Of a stretch of 61,439 bases of DNA, positions 36,234 to 45,262 are shown in pieces. Both the position numbers and the translations under genes were made by a program. Each line of letters opens with the position of its first letter. Position 1 is the stretch's first letter. Origin of the DNA: Brachyspira sp. SAP_772 (GTDB taxonomy: Bacteria > Spirochaetota > Brachyspiria > Brachyspirales > Brachyspiraceae); the NCBI RefSeq assembly GCF_009755885.1, contig NZ_VYIX01000003.1, forward strand, positions 245,764 to 307,202, given 5' to 3'. The notes under the pieces were generated by a model. The model made no database searches. It saw only the letters and a program-made list of their open reading frames with translations, and had not been told where the DNA came from.

Positions 36234-37685
36234 ATGTCTGAAGAATTAAATATTGATAAATATATCGTTCTTACTTTAGATGAAATAAAAGAAATAAAAG
36301 ATAATTTAATAGCACATAATATACCATTATTTAGAATGGATAAAGAAAATAATATAATAGCTTTTCCAACAGAACAGTTAAGCCTTGTTATAGATAATCC
36401 TAAATATTCTAATGTGAAATTATATGCTCCAAAGAGTTTCTCACACTTTATAAATGAGTTTAAATTATTAAATACAAACTCTGCTGCAACATATATAGAA
36501 ACCAATAAATATGTATTTCAAACTCCAAAAGAAGCTGCAGAAGAGATGAGCAGAAAAATATCTGAAATCTCTAAAATGAGTTATAATGAAAAAGTAAATA
36601 TAATTGAAACTTACAATAAAGAATTAAAAGAAATTAAAGTTGATGAGAAACATGCAATCAATAGAAACACAGCACAGCAGATAGTTGATGCTGGTAATGA
36701 TGTTGGGCTTATTGCTAAAGTTACTATGTTTGAAAGCATCAAAAAAATAAAAGGCAATGAACTTACACAGGATCAGGCAAAATTGGAAAATCAAGAGATT
36801 AATGATACTACAACTTCTTTGGTAAACACAATAGTTAATATGCTTTCAAAGAATTTAGAAACGCAGAAGGTTTTTACAGAGTTAAGAAATTATTCTGACG
36901 GCGGAGTAATGGCTCATTCAAATAGAGTTTTTGTTTCTTATGTGAATTTTCTTGCATTTTATAACAATCTCATAAAAAGAAGAAATTTAATACATAGCAT
37001 AAGAACAGCTTTTCCTACTGTATATAAAAAATATTATGAGAATATGACCACTTCTTCAGAAAAATACAGAATATACGAAGACTTTAGAACACTTGAAGAT
37101 TGTATTGATAATGGTATGCGTTTTGTTGAAGAGAAAGAGATGAACTTGTATTCTATTGGTGCTTTGCTTCATGATATAGGTAAAGTAAAAGATTTGGATT
37201 ATTTTGAAGGTGAATCTGGAAGAGATTATGAAAGAATAAAAAAACATTTATTCAATAGCTATACTCTTGTAAGTCAAACTTCTGAATATTCTCTTGAGGT
37301 TATTTTAACTGTTGCTTTGCATCATGAATATTATGGACTTGGTTATGGACCTTATGAGCGTTTATACAAATTAAAATTAGAAAAAGTACCAAGCTTTCAA
37401 ATACCTAGAATAATGTCTTACGAGGCTAAGGTAATAGATGACTGTGATGCTTTTGCTTATTTCCCTGCTAAGATGCTTGAGATAATAGATGTATATGATG
37501 CTTTAATTGACCCTGCAAGAAAATATAGAGGAGGAAAAACTTTTACTCCTGAAGAAGCTCTAAACATTATGAAGGAAGATTTTATAGAAAAGCATGTGAA
37601 GTTAGACCCTATACTTTATGATGTATTTGTTGAGTTTTTAAGCAACTCTATAGAAAAAGATTTACTTTCTTCTAAGTTAGAATAG
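36234..37685 (+). CDS. HD-domain protein, HD-GYP-like but divergent
   Basis: A 483-aa cytoplasmic protein. The N-terminal 200 residues are unrecognised. The HD metal-binding domain spans about 240-430, with HSNRVFVSYVNF, the HD motif in GALLHDIGKVKDL, HHEYYGLGYG in place of the usual HHE-x-xDG-x-GYP, and DAFAYFPAKMLEIIDVYDALIDPARKYRGGKTFTPEEAL. HD-GYP proteins degrade cyclic di-GMP; because the GYP loop is changed, activity on that substrate is not certain. Preceded by TTTAAGGAAAAT. It sits apart from the YkgJ gene by 97 bases. Confidence 0.82.
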   Translation: MSEELNIDKYIVLTLDEIKEIKDNLIAHNIPLFRMDKENNIIAFPTEQLSLVIDNPKYSNVKLYAPKSFSHFINEFKLLNTNSAATYIETNKYVFQTPKEAAEEMSRKISEISKMSYNEKVNIIETYNKELKEIKVDEKHAINRNTAQQIVDAGNDVGLIAKVTMFESIKKIKGNELTQDQAKLENQEINDTTTSLVNTIVNMLSKNLETQKVFTELRNYSDGGVMAHSNRVFVSYVNFLAFYNNLIKRRNLIHSIRTAFPTVYKKYYENMTTSSEKYRIYEDFRTLEDCIDNGMRFVEEKEMNLYSIGALLHDIGKVKDLDYFEGESGRDYERIKKHLFNSYTLVSQTSEYSLEVILTVALHHEYYGLGYGPYERLYKLKLEKVPSFQIPRIMSYEAKVIDDCDAFAYFPAKMLEIIDVYDALIDPARKYRGGKTFTPEEALNIMKEDFIEKHVKLDPILYDVFVEFLSNSIEKDLLSSKLE

Positions 37686-37768
37686 ATTTATTATATTTGA
37701 TTAAATAAATAACAAATATTTAAGTGTTTTAATTTATTGATTGTACTATATAGTTTCATATAAAAATA

Positions 37769-37920
37769 TAAATATTTTATTCAACTCTTTCCCGCCTTCG
37801 CTTTGCGGACTTCGTCAAAGTTGCAAAAAGTGCAAGTACTTTAGCTTTATATATTTGGAATATGAATAAAATATAAAATAATACTTGTATTTTTTACTAA
37901 GTTAAAAATTTTTAGTATAT
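37769..37920. repeat. Half-unit of the intergenic repeat family
   Basis: Contains tattcaactctttcccgcc, then ggacttcgtcaaagttgcaaaaagtgcaagtac, and ends in aaaaatttttagtatat right at the stop codon of the minus-strand gene at 37920. The second block of the full unit is missing. Same position logic as at 1.6-2.4 kb: convergent gap, boundary at a stop codon. Confidence 0.65.
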
Positions 37921-38324
37921 CAATTATTCTCTTTTAAATAATTAATAAATCTCTCTGGCAAATACACATTACTATATTCTAACGCTCTTCTAAATAAAGG
38001 AGCTATTTCTGATACTTTAAATCCCGCTATGCCGCAGCCTATCTCTGTAACAAGAAATTTTTTATCTTTATTTTTTATAGTAAAATCTAAAAACTCATCG
38101 ACATATTTTCTTATTTCATCAACACTCATCTTTCCGCTTCTCGTATAATCAACCGTAGGAATAGCAAAAGTTTTACCCTGAAGACCAAAAGCCTTGCCAT
38201 ATATAGCTCCCCAATTCATAGCCATTCTTGCAGCACCGCCTGCATGCATGCCTTCAGTATTGCTTCCAAATACAAAAACTTCATCATCTTCTAATTTGTT
38301 AATATATTTTGCTGATACTCTCAT
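37920..38324 (-). CDS. Phage-type A1S_2505-like (macro-fold-like) protein
   Basis: A 134-aa protein matching the family annotated in phages as A1S_2505-type non-structural protein: VFVFGSNTEGMHAGGAARMAMNWGAI, GLQGKTFAIPTVDY and VTEIGCGIAGFKVSEIAPLFRRAL, a pattern resembling macro domains. Macro domains bind ADP-ribose-like ligands. Function here is unknown. It is followed by the repeat half-unit, and ftsQ ends 11 bases upstream, so it may be in the metG/ftsQ unit. Confidence 0.75.
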   Translation of the reverse strand: MRVSAKYINKLEDDEVFVFGSNTEGMHAGGAARMAMNWGAIYGKAFGLQGKTFAIPTVDYTRSGKMSVDEIRKYVDEFLDFTIKNKDKKFLVTEIGCGIAGFKVSEIAPLFRRALEYSNVYLPERFINYLKENN

Positions 38325-38335
38325 AAATATAAACC

Positions 38336-39106
38336 TTAATTAATTATAGCTTCATTAAATCTAAAATCAATTCTATAAGTTAAAGTAGCCTGATCATGCA
38401 CCGTTTTTAATATGGCAGCAAGATCAACAAATTTACTAGCTGTAACATATTTGTCTAATATCACCTGAACCTGATAGCCCCTTGGATAAAGTATTAAATC
38501 CTTTCCAAAGGCATTTATTTCTGAAATGAGATTATATATATCATAATTATTAGTTTTTAATTCATATAAAACGCTTCTTAAATATTTTGTATAATCATTT
38601 TCTATTTTTTCATTTGTTGAAGTGATGGTTAAACCTGTAATATAAGGAACATCATAATTATAAATAGATGAATTTCTTATAATATATCCGTCATCAGTAA
38701 TTTCGTATATGCCATTTTGAGATTCTGCTAAAAATAAAGTTTCTCTCTCTTTTATGTTTATGATTAGTAAATCTGGAAAAGATATTTTTATGCTGTCTAC
38801 TTGAAGTCTAATATTTTTTTCTATTCTTTCTTTTATTTCTTTTCTTGGTATAAAAAATAAACTTTTATTATTATAATCGCTCAAATTAGCTTCTTCTATT
38901 ACAGTAATTGGTGCTATTAATTTAAGCCCCCTTATCTCAACTCTCAAAACCTTAGCTTTATTAAAAACAAAACCAATGCCAACAATAAATATTATTATTA
39001 AAAAATATAATATTATTTTCTTAATTAATTTTTTTTGCTTTTGACTTAATTTATTTTTTTGAAGCTTTTTTCTTAATTTGCTTTCATTAAAAGTTTTATT
39101 TTTCAT
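38336..39106 (-). CDS. ftsQ: Cell-division protein FtsQ/DivIB-like (POTRA)
   Basis: A 256-aa single-pass protein. The N-terminal 27 residues are Lys-rich cytoplasmic, a membrane helix at about 28-46 (IILYFLIIIFIVGIGFVF) follows, then a POTRA domain at about 52-120 (VLRVEIRGLKLIAPITVIEEANL, SIKISFPDLLIINIKER) and an FtsQ-type domain with KYVTASKFVDLAAILK. It acts in the divisome, scaffolding FtsB/FtsL. It is not in a dcw cluster here but directly after metG (33-base gap), which is unusual. Confidence 0.8.
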   Translation of the reverse strand: MKNKTFNESKLRKKLQKNKLSQKQKKLIKKIILYFLIIIFIVGIGFVFNKAKVLRVEIRGLKLIAPITVIEEANLSDYNNKSLFFIPRKEIKERIEKNIRLQVDSIKISFPDLLIINIKERETLFLAESQNGIYEITDDGYIIRNSSIYNYDVPYITGLTITSTNEKIENDYTKYLRSVLYELKTNNYDIYNLISEINAFGKDLILYPRGYQVQVILDKYVTASKFVDLAAILKTVHDQATLTYRIDFRFNEAIIN

Positions 39107-39139
39107 TTTTTATATTTTTATTTTTTTTATTTACTTCTT

Positions 39140-41089
39140 TTAATTTACTTCGCATCCAGCTTTAAAACCTTTCTCAGTTACCATAAGAGAAAGAGTCTCT
39201 CCATTATCTGCCAAAAGAAGCATACCATGTGAATTAACACCTCTAAACTTTTTAGGCTTTAAATTAGCAAGATAAAGCACAGTTTTTCCAACCATCTCCT
39301 CTGGTTTATAATACTCAGCAATAGAAGAAACAACTACTCTCTGCTCGCCTCCGCCTATATCAACTACAAACTTTAAAAGCTTATCAGCATTTTCAACTTT
39401 CTCAGCAACAACTATTGTAGCAGTTAATAATTCTAACTTCTCAAAATCCTCTTTTTCTATATAAGGCTTATGTTTATCTTCTTTAGGAGGATTAACTTCT
39501 TTTTTGTTTTCCTCAGAAGAAGCACCAATCTCTTTTTCTATATCATATCTATTAAATAAAGGATCTCCCTTTTCTATTTTTATGCCAGCCTTTAAAGAAC
39601 CCCACTTCTTAGCATCTTCCAAAGGTACACTGTCTCCAAGGCCAAGTCTGTTAAATACCTTTTTAGGAGTCTCTACAAAAAATATCTGTAAATAAGCAGT
39701 TACTATATAATATGCCTGAAAAGATAGATACATTACATTAGCTAAATGATCTCTTTTACTTTCATCTTTAGCAAGATTCCAAGGAGCACTCTCTTCAACA
39801 TATTTGTTTACCATCTTTATAACTTCCCAAATGTTAAATAAAGCCTCTTGAAATTTAAAAGAGTCTAAAGCAGATTCTACATTAGCATCTAAAGTAAGCA
39901 CTGCCTTTTTTAATTCTCTCTCTCTGTCAGAATAAACACTCTCAACCTCTTCTGGAAGAACACCGTCAAAATATTTTCCAAGCATTGTAGTGATTCTATG
40001 CCACAAATTACCATAATCATTAGCCAAATCACTATTGATTCTCTTTAAGAAAAGCTCTTGTGAATAAAATCCATCAACACCGAAATTAATCTCTCTCATA
40101 AGGAAATATCTTAAAGCATCAACGCCATATTTATCTATTAAAGTATTAGGATCAACAACATTTCCTCTACTCTTACTCATTTTCTTGCCATCATCAAAAA
40201 GCACCCAACCATGACCAAACACTTTTTTTGGAAGCGGTATATCAAGCATTTTAAGCATTATAGGCCATATAATAGCATGGAAACGAACTATCTCCTTACC
40301 AACAAAATGAACATCGCAAGGCCAATATTTTTTATATAGCTCATCTTCTTCACTATAACCTAAAGCTGTAATATAGTTTGATAAAGCATCAATCCATACA
40401 TATATGCTGTGCTCATTATCTATAGGGCAAGGTATACCCCAGTTTAAACCTTTACGAGTAACAGCTAAATCTTCAAGACCGGGAAGTAAAAAGTTTTTAA
40501 GCATCTCGTTTTGTCTCTCTTTAGGCTCTAAAAACTCTGGGTGTTCTTTATAATAATTGATAAGCCAATCTCCAAACTCAGAAAGTTTAAGATAATAGCA
40601 TTCCTCTTCTTTATATTCTAATTCTTTCTCACAATCAGGGCAGTAACATTTTCCATCATCTTTTTTTACAACCTGACTCTCTGTGAAAAATGCTTCATCA
40701 CTCACACAATAAAGACCTTTATAAGAGCCTTTGTAAATATATCCTTTATCATAAAGTTGTTTAAATATATTTTGTACTCTTCTTTCATGGTAATCATCTG
40801 TTGTTCTTATATAATGACTATAATCTATATGAAGTCTTTTCCACAATTTTTTTGTAGCTTCTACTATATTATCAACATATTCTTTGGGAGTAGTCTTAGC
40901 TTCTTCTGCTTTTCTTTGAATCTTCTCTCCATGTTCATCAGTACCTGTTAAAAAATAAACATCATACCCCATTACTTTCTTATATCTCGCCATAGTGTCT
41001 GCCGCTATAGTACAGTAACAGTGTCCTATATGTAAATAATCTGAAGGATAATATATTGGAGTTGTGATATAAAATTTTTTGTCTGTCAT
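39140..41089 (-). CDS. metG: Methionyl-tRNA synthetase with C-terminal tRNA-binding domain
   Basis: Class I synthetase of 649 aa that charges tRNA-Met. Seen: the HIGH-type motif HIGH (residues 20-23), a Cys-rich Zn region (CYCPDCEKELEYKEEECYY around 140-160), KMSKS at 303-307, the anticodon-binding helical domain, an acidic linker (EENKKEVNPPKEDKHKP) and an EMAP/Trbp111-like tRNA-binding domain (about 540-649, LTATIVVAEKVENADKLLK...NLKPKKFRGVNSHGMLL). The start ATG follows AGGGAGAAATAATA. First gene of the metG-ftsQ unit under the promoter at 41122-41150. Confidence 0.96.
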   Translation of the reverse strand: MTDKKFYITTPIYYPSDYLHIGHCYCTIAADTMARYKKVMGYDVYFLTGTDEHGEKIQRKAEEAKTTPKEYVDNIVEATKKLWKRLHIDYSHYIRTTDDYHERRVQNIFKQLYDKGYIYKGSYKGLYCVSDEAFFTESQVVKKDDGKCYCPDCEKELEYKEEECYYLKLSEFGDWLINYYKEHPEFLEPKERQNEMLKNFLLPGLEDLAVTRKGLNWGIPCPIDNEHSIYVWIDALSNYITALGYSEEDELYKKYWPCDVHFVGKEIVRFHAIIWPIMLKMLDIPLPKKVFGHGWVLFDDGKKMSKSRGNVVDPNTLIDKYGVDALRYFLMREINFGVDGFYSQELFLKRINSDLANDYGNLWHRITTMLGKYFDGVLPEEVESVYSDRERELKKAVLTLDANVESALDSFKFQEALFNIWEVIKMVNKYVEESAPWNLAKDESKRDHLANVMYLSFQAYYIVTAYLQIFFVETPKKVFNRLGLGDSVPLEDAKKWGSLKAGIKIEKGDPLFNRYDIEKEIGASSEENKKEVNPPKEDKHKPYIEKEDFEKLELLTATIVVAEKVENADKLLKFVVDIGGGEQRVVVSSIAEYYKPEEMVGKTVLYLANLKPKKFRGVNSHGMLLLADNGETLSLMVTEKGFKAGCEVN

Positions 41090-41121
41090 TTATTATTTCT
41101 CCCTAAAACTATACTTAGATA

Positions 41122-41150
41122 ATTATACTAAAATAAATGCTTTTTGTAAA
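41122..41150 (-). promoter_or_regulatory. Promoter of metG
   Basis: Minus strand: TTTACA, 17 bases, TATAAT, 32 bases before the start. Confidence 0.75.
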
Positions 41151-41889
41151 GATAAAATTTTTATATATATTGTTTAGGAGTAATAGATATTGCACACTTT
41201 TTAGTTTAAATAAAGTAGGTATTCCTTCTAATTTTAATTAGTACAAATAAAAAAGTAAATATCTATAAAATAATATAAATCATAAAAAATATAATATTAA
41301 TTATTAATAAATTAAAAAACAAAAAATTATAAACTTTAAAATTTAGATTATAACTTATTATAATTAAAAAAATATATCATAAGAAAATAAGACCATATAA
41401 AATAAGAATAGAAACCCTAAAAATATAATCAGGACTCAATAAATAAAAAATTATTAATAAAGTTATTTGAATACAAAGACTTATACATTGTATTCAAACA
41501 TCTAGTGTAAGAATCGTATCCATCATAATGACATATAAAAAATAATTAAATATATTTTGTAAAAATAATTAGATTAAAAGAGTTTACATTACAGTCACAT
41601 TTAGTTATATGATATAGTTGTTGAAAGCAAACATAATTTATATAAAAAAGTTTTATGATTAATTGTACTCAAAAATCAACTTTAGAAAATACAAATCATA
41701 AATTAGGAAAATATAATAACTTTTTTAATTACATAATAAATACTTAAAATACAATGTGCCAAACTTACATGCAAATAAAATATAAATTTTAGCTTTATTG
41801 CCTATTAAATATACAATATAATCTACTTAATTTTTTTACATAACTATTTTAAAATTACAACATTTATATTCTGATAAAATTTTATAATA
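41151..41889. other. About 740-base gene-free A/T-rich stretch
   Basis: No convincing reading frame on either strand, no rRNA/tRNA and no repeat-family copy. The only ordered element is an 11-bp perfect inverted repeat, TTTGAATACAA (41466-41476) and TTGTATTCAAA (41488-41498). A short frame starting at the ATG near 41656 (about 30 codons, MINCTQKSTLENTNHK...) could be a remnant of a decayed gene, but no ribosome-binding site supports it. Possible old deletion or decay next to a surface-polysaccharide gene. Confidence 0.5.
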
Positions 41890-42903
41890 TTACTTTATTA
41901 ATCCAAGCATATGATTTCTTAATTTATCTCTATATTTTTTTATTGGAATAAACCACACTATTTTATCTATTAATTTTTTTATAAGAATTAATAGTCCATT
42001 TATTGTACTCTTTAATTTATTTACATTACCATCCAATTCATTTATTGTATGAGCTAAGATAATATTTCTCATATTAATAAAATGCATATGGTCTTTAATA
42101 ATATCTTTTTCTTCATAACCTATATTATAAGATTTTTTTTCCGTATCATTTAAAAATATTTTTATTTCTTTAAAATAATTTACCGTAAGCTCACGAGACT
42201 CGTCTAAACAATTGTGGTAAATATTACATTTATCTATATCATTTAATATATTTCCTGAATATTCAACTGGTTTATATTTAAAATAATCAAATTTATTTGC
42301 AAATTTTCCATATATGATCACCTTTTTTTTCATCAAAGCTGACCAATATGCTGCATGATAAGAATTAGTTAATATAATATTTGATGATGATATAAAATTA
42401 ACAATGTTTTCAATACTACTACTATTAGTGATAGTTTCATAATCAAAAACTTTTTGAAAAAATGCATGTCTAACTACTCCGATATCTCTTTTAATTAGAT
42501 TAGAATCATAATCTAAATATGGAATCATACATGTAGCACAAGGTACATATTTTATATTAGATTCATGATTATAATCTCTTATAGATAATAACGCAACTTT
42601 ATTAAATTGTATATCTTCTTTTACTATTTGATTTGGTCTATTATGGAACCCCAATGACCAAAATATAACATTATTAGATAAATCTAATAATCTATTTATA
42701 TTGTGGTTATGACTATCATTATTATATAGTAATCCTCCTCCACCTATAATTACAGTATCAGATTTTTTTATAATTTGAAAATTAATATTCGAAATATTAT
42801 GTATATAAATATCATATTTATATAAATCTTGAAAAAAATTATAATATCCGCATAACATATCTCCTATATTTTTATAATCTATATAATGTATATAATGTAA
42901 CAT
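41890..42903 (-). CDS. Polysaccharide pyruvyl transferase family protein
   Basis: A 337-aa protein resembling the pyruvyl-transferase (CsaB/WcaK) family, which adds ketal-pyruvate to cell-surface sugars. Seen: YKNIGDMLCGYYNFF at the start, TVIIGGGGLLYNND, VIFWSLGFHN, IILTNSYHAAYWSALMKKKVIIYGKF. The C-terminal 80 residues are Lys/Ile-rich helices not typical of the family. AAGGAAAATTTT precedes the ATG. A terminator separates it from the oxidoreductase genes just upstream. Substrate unknown; it is the only surface-sugar gene in this stretch. Confidence 0.76.
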   Translation of the reverse strand: MLHYIHYIDYKNIGDMLCGYYNFFQDLYKYDIYIHNISNINFQIIKKSDTVIIGGGGLLYNNDSHNHNINRLLDLSNNVIFWSLGFHNRPNQIVKEDIQFNKVALLSIRDYNHESNIKYVPCATCMIPYLDYDSNLIKRDIGVVRHAFFQKVFDYETITNSSSIENIVNFISSSNIILTNSYHAAYWSALMKKKVIIYGKFANKFDYFKYKPVEYSGNILNDIDKCNIYHNCLDESRELTVNYFKEIKIFLNDTEKKSYNIGYEEKDIIKDHMHFINMRNIILAHTINELDGNVNKLKSTINGLLILIKKLIDKIVWFIPIKKYRDKLRNHMLGLIK

Positions 42904-42920
42904 AAAATTTTCCTTATATT

Positions 42921-42954
42921 AAAAACGGTTGCTAATATTTCATTAACAACCGTT
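42921..42954 (-). terminator. Terminator after the fused oxidoreductase operon
   Basis: Minus strand: AACGGTTG / CAACCGTT 8-bp stem followed by TTT. 30 bases past the stop codon at 42984. Confidence 0.75.
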
Positions 42955-42983
42955 ATATTTATTTATGTTCTAATAATAATTTA

Positions 42984-45248
42984 TTATAGAACAGGACTTT
43001 CATGCATAGCTTTTAAGCGAGCCCATCTATTATCAACATCTGCTTGGAATTTATCAAGTATGTCTTGATGTTTAAGAAGATGTTTAGTTTTACCCATTAA
43101 TTTTAACCATTCAGTAACAGGTTGTTTTTTATCATCAGCTACCATATTAGTGATAGTAGTAATACCTTGTTCAACCTCATATAATGGGAAGAAACAACAA
43201 TCAACAGCAGCTTTAATAATATCTTTACCCATATCATCAGGAGTTTTCCAGTTTAATGGACAAGTGATAAGAAGTTTAACGAAAGCAGTACCAACGTTAT
43301 TAGCATACCATTGAGCTTTAGCAGCTTTTTTAACTAAATCTAAAGGATAAGCTTCACAACCAGTAGCAATATAAGGTATATGACAACCATTAAATATTTG
43401 AGCTACGTCTTTGTGACCAAATTGTTTACCAACTTCAGCTTTACCAACGTTAGAAGTAGAAGTTCTATGACCTAATGGAGTAGAGAATGATAATTGGTTA
43501 CCAGTGTTCATGTATCCTTCATTATCATATTCTAAGATAATCATTTTGTGATTTCTAATAGCAGCACCAATAGAAGGTCCCATACCTATGTCATGACCAC
43601 CGTCACCAGTAACCATTATGAATGTAGGATCTTCTGGTCCGTCTATTTCTCCTCTTCTTTTTCTTTCATGATACATTTCAACAATACCAGAAAGAGTAGC
43701 AGCACCGTTTTGGAACAAGTTGTGAACATAAGTAGTTCTATAAGAGCTGTAAGGATAACCAGTAGTAACAACCATAGAACAACCAGTATGTACCAAAAGT
43801 ACAACAGCACCTTCTATACCTTTCATGAAAGTATTGATACCAGAGAATATACCGCAACCGTTACAAGCACCATGACCTTGAGCATAACGATAAGCTTTAC
43901 CAGTTAATTCTCTAAGAGGCGGAACTTTAACATCAAGTTTATGAGTTTGTTCGTTCATAGTAACAGTGATACCAGATTTTTGACTCTCTAAAGTAAGAGG
44001 TTCATGAATAGGTTTCATTTTAACATTAGGATCACCCATATACTGCTCTAAGTAATCATGTTTAGCAACAGAACCAGCAGAAGCTAATTCTTTTAAACCT
44101 AATTCAAATAATTCTTTAGCTTTATCAAGAGTAAACTCAGTACCGCCAAGACCATAAACTCTGCTAACGATAGAAGATTTGTTGTTAGGATCATTTTTAA
44201 GAGCAGCTCTAATCTCAGTAGACATGTTACCGCCCATACCAGAATAAGTATCTTGTCTGTCCCCTACAACAACTACTTTAACATTAGCAAGTAATTTTTG
44301 TAATTCTTTTTCAGGGAAAGGACGAATTTGAGTAATAGCAAAAGCACCTATTTTAAGACTAGGGTTAGCTTTTCTCATTTCATCAACAGCCAAAGTACCA
44401 GTTTCATAAGCAGAACCGCAAAGCATTAAAGCAACTTCAGCATCTTCCATATTATGAGTTTCTATAGGAGAGTATTTTCTTCCAGAAAGAGAAGCAAACT
44501 CTTCAAATACTTCAGCAATAATAGCTCTAGAATCTTCTAAAGCTTGAGAAAGTTGTAATTTACTACCTGTTAATTCATCTTCATTCATGTAAGGCCCAAT
44601 AGTAACAGGGTTTTTAGTAGGCTCAACAGAAGTAACTTCAGGAGTATATTTACCTAAGAAATCTTGAACATCTTTATCATTTTTGAAAAGGTGGATTTTT
44701 TTCTTTTGGTGAGAAGTAAAGAATCCATCAGAAGAAACAATGATAGGAAGTTTAGCTTTCTCAGCAATTTTTAATGCAAATATATTGAAGTCATAAACCA
44801 TCTGAGTAGTATGAGCCATAATGATAATCCAACCAGTGTTAAGAGCCATCATTATGTCAGATTGGTCACATTTAATATCTAATGGACCAGAAACAGTTCT
44901 GTTTACAACGTTTAATACCATAGGAAATCTTGTTCCCGCTTGAACAGGTAATTGTTCCATAGCAAAAAGTAAACCGTTAGCAGAAGTAGCATTGAATACT
45001 CTACCGCCAGCAGTAGCAGCACCGTAACAAATACCAGCTGCACCATGCTCACCGTCACCGGGGATCATGCAAACAGTATGTCTGCCATTAGCTTTCATTT
45101 CATCTAAGTACTCAGCAATTTGAGTAGATGGAGTGATTGGGTAATAACCCATAACGTGATAATTGATTTGAGCGGCTGCAATGGCTGCTAATTCATTACC
45201 ACTTTCAAGTATGTTTTCTTGCTCAGCAAGATTATATTTTTGTGCCAT
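42984..45248 (-). CDS. 2-oxoacid:ferredoxin oxidoreductase, fused alpha-beta subunits
   Basis: A 754-aa fusion of the alpha (to about 430) and beta (about 445-754) subunits of a 2-oxoacid:ferredoxin oxidoreductase of the pyruvate/2-ketoisovalerate type. Alpha shows ESGNELAAIAAAQINYHVMGYYPITPSTQI; beta shows YAQGHGACNGCGIFSG and the thiamine-diphosphate/Mg motif GDGGHDIGMG at about 548-557. It decarboxylates a 2-oxoacid to acyl-CoA and passes electrons to ferredoxin. It follows the gamma-delta fusion by 14 bases, with AAGGAGCG before the ATG. Which 2-oxoacid is used is inference. Confidence 0.88.
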   Translation of the reverse strand: MAQKYNLAEQENILESGNELAAIAAAQINYHVMGYYPITPSTQIAEYLDEMKANGRHTVCMIPGDGEHGAAGICYGAATAGGRVFNATSANGLLFAMEQLPVQAGTRFPMVLNVVNRTVSGPLDIKCDQSDIMMALNTGWIIIMAHTTQMVYDFNIFALKIAEKAKLPIIVSSDGFFTSHQKKKIHLFKNDKDVQDFLGKYTPEVTSVEPTKNPVTIGPYMNEDELTGSKLQLSQALEDSRAIIAEVFEEFASLSGRKYSPIETHNMEDAEVALMLCGSAYETGTLAVDEMRKANPSLKIGAFAITQIRPFPEKELQKLLANVKVVVVGDRQDTYSGMGGNMSTEIRAALKNDPNNKSSIVSRVYGLGGTEFTLDKAKELFELGLKELASAGSVAKHDYLEQYMGDPNVKMKPIHEPLTLESQKSGITVTMNEQTHKLDVKVPPLRELTGKAYRYAQGHGACNGCGIFSGINTFMKGIEGAVVLLVHTGCSMVVTTGYPYSSYRTTYVHNLFQNGAATLSGIVEMYHERKRRGEIDGPEDPTFIMVTGDGGHDIGMGPSIGAAIRNHKMIILEYDNEGYMNTGNQLSFSTPLGHRTSTSNVGKAEVGKQFGHKDVAQIFNGCHIPYIATGCEAYPLDLVKKAAKAQWYANNVGTAFVKLLITCPLNWKTPDDMGKDIIKAAVDCCFFPLYEVEQGITTITNMVADDKKQPVTEWLKLMGKTKHLLKHQDILDKFQADVDNRWARLKAMHESPVL

Positions 45249-45262
45249 TTATACGCTCCTTA

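Noticed and set aside
41466-41498. Inverted repeat as a terminator of metG or the pyruvyl transferase
   Set aside because: It is in the middle of a gap that lies upstream of metG and downstream of the other gene by about 390 bases, without a T-run.
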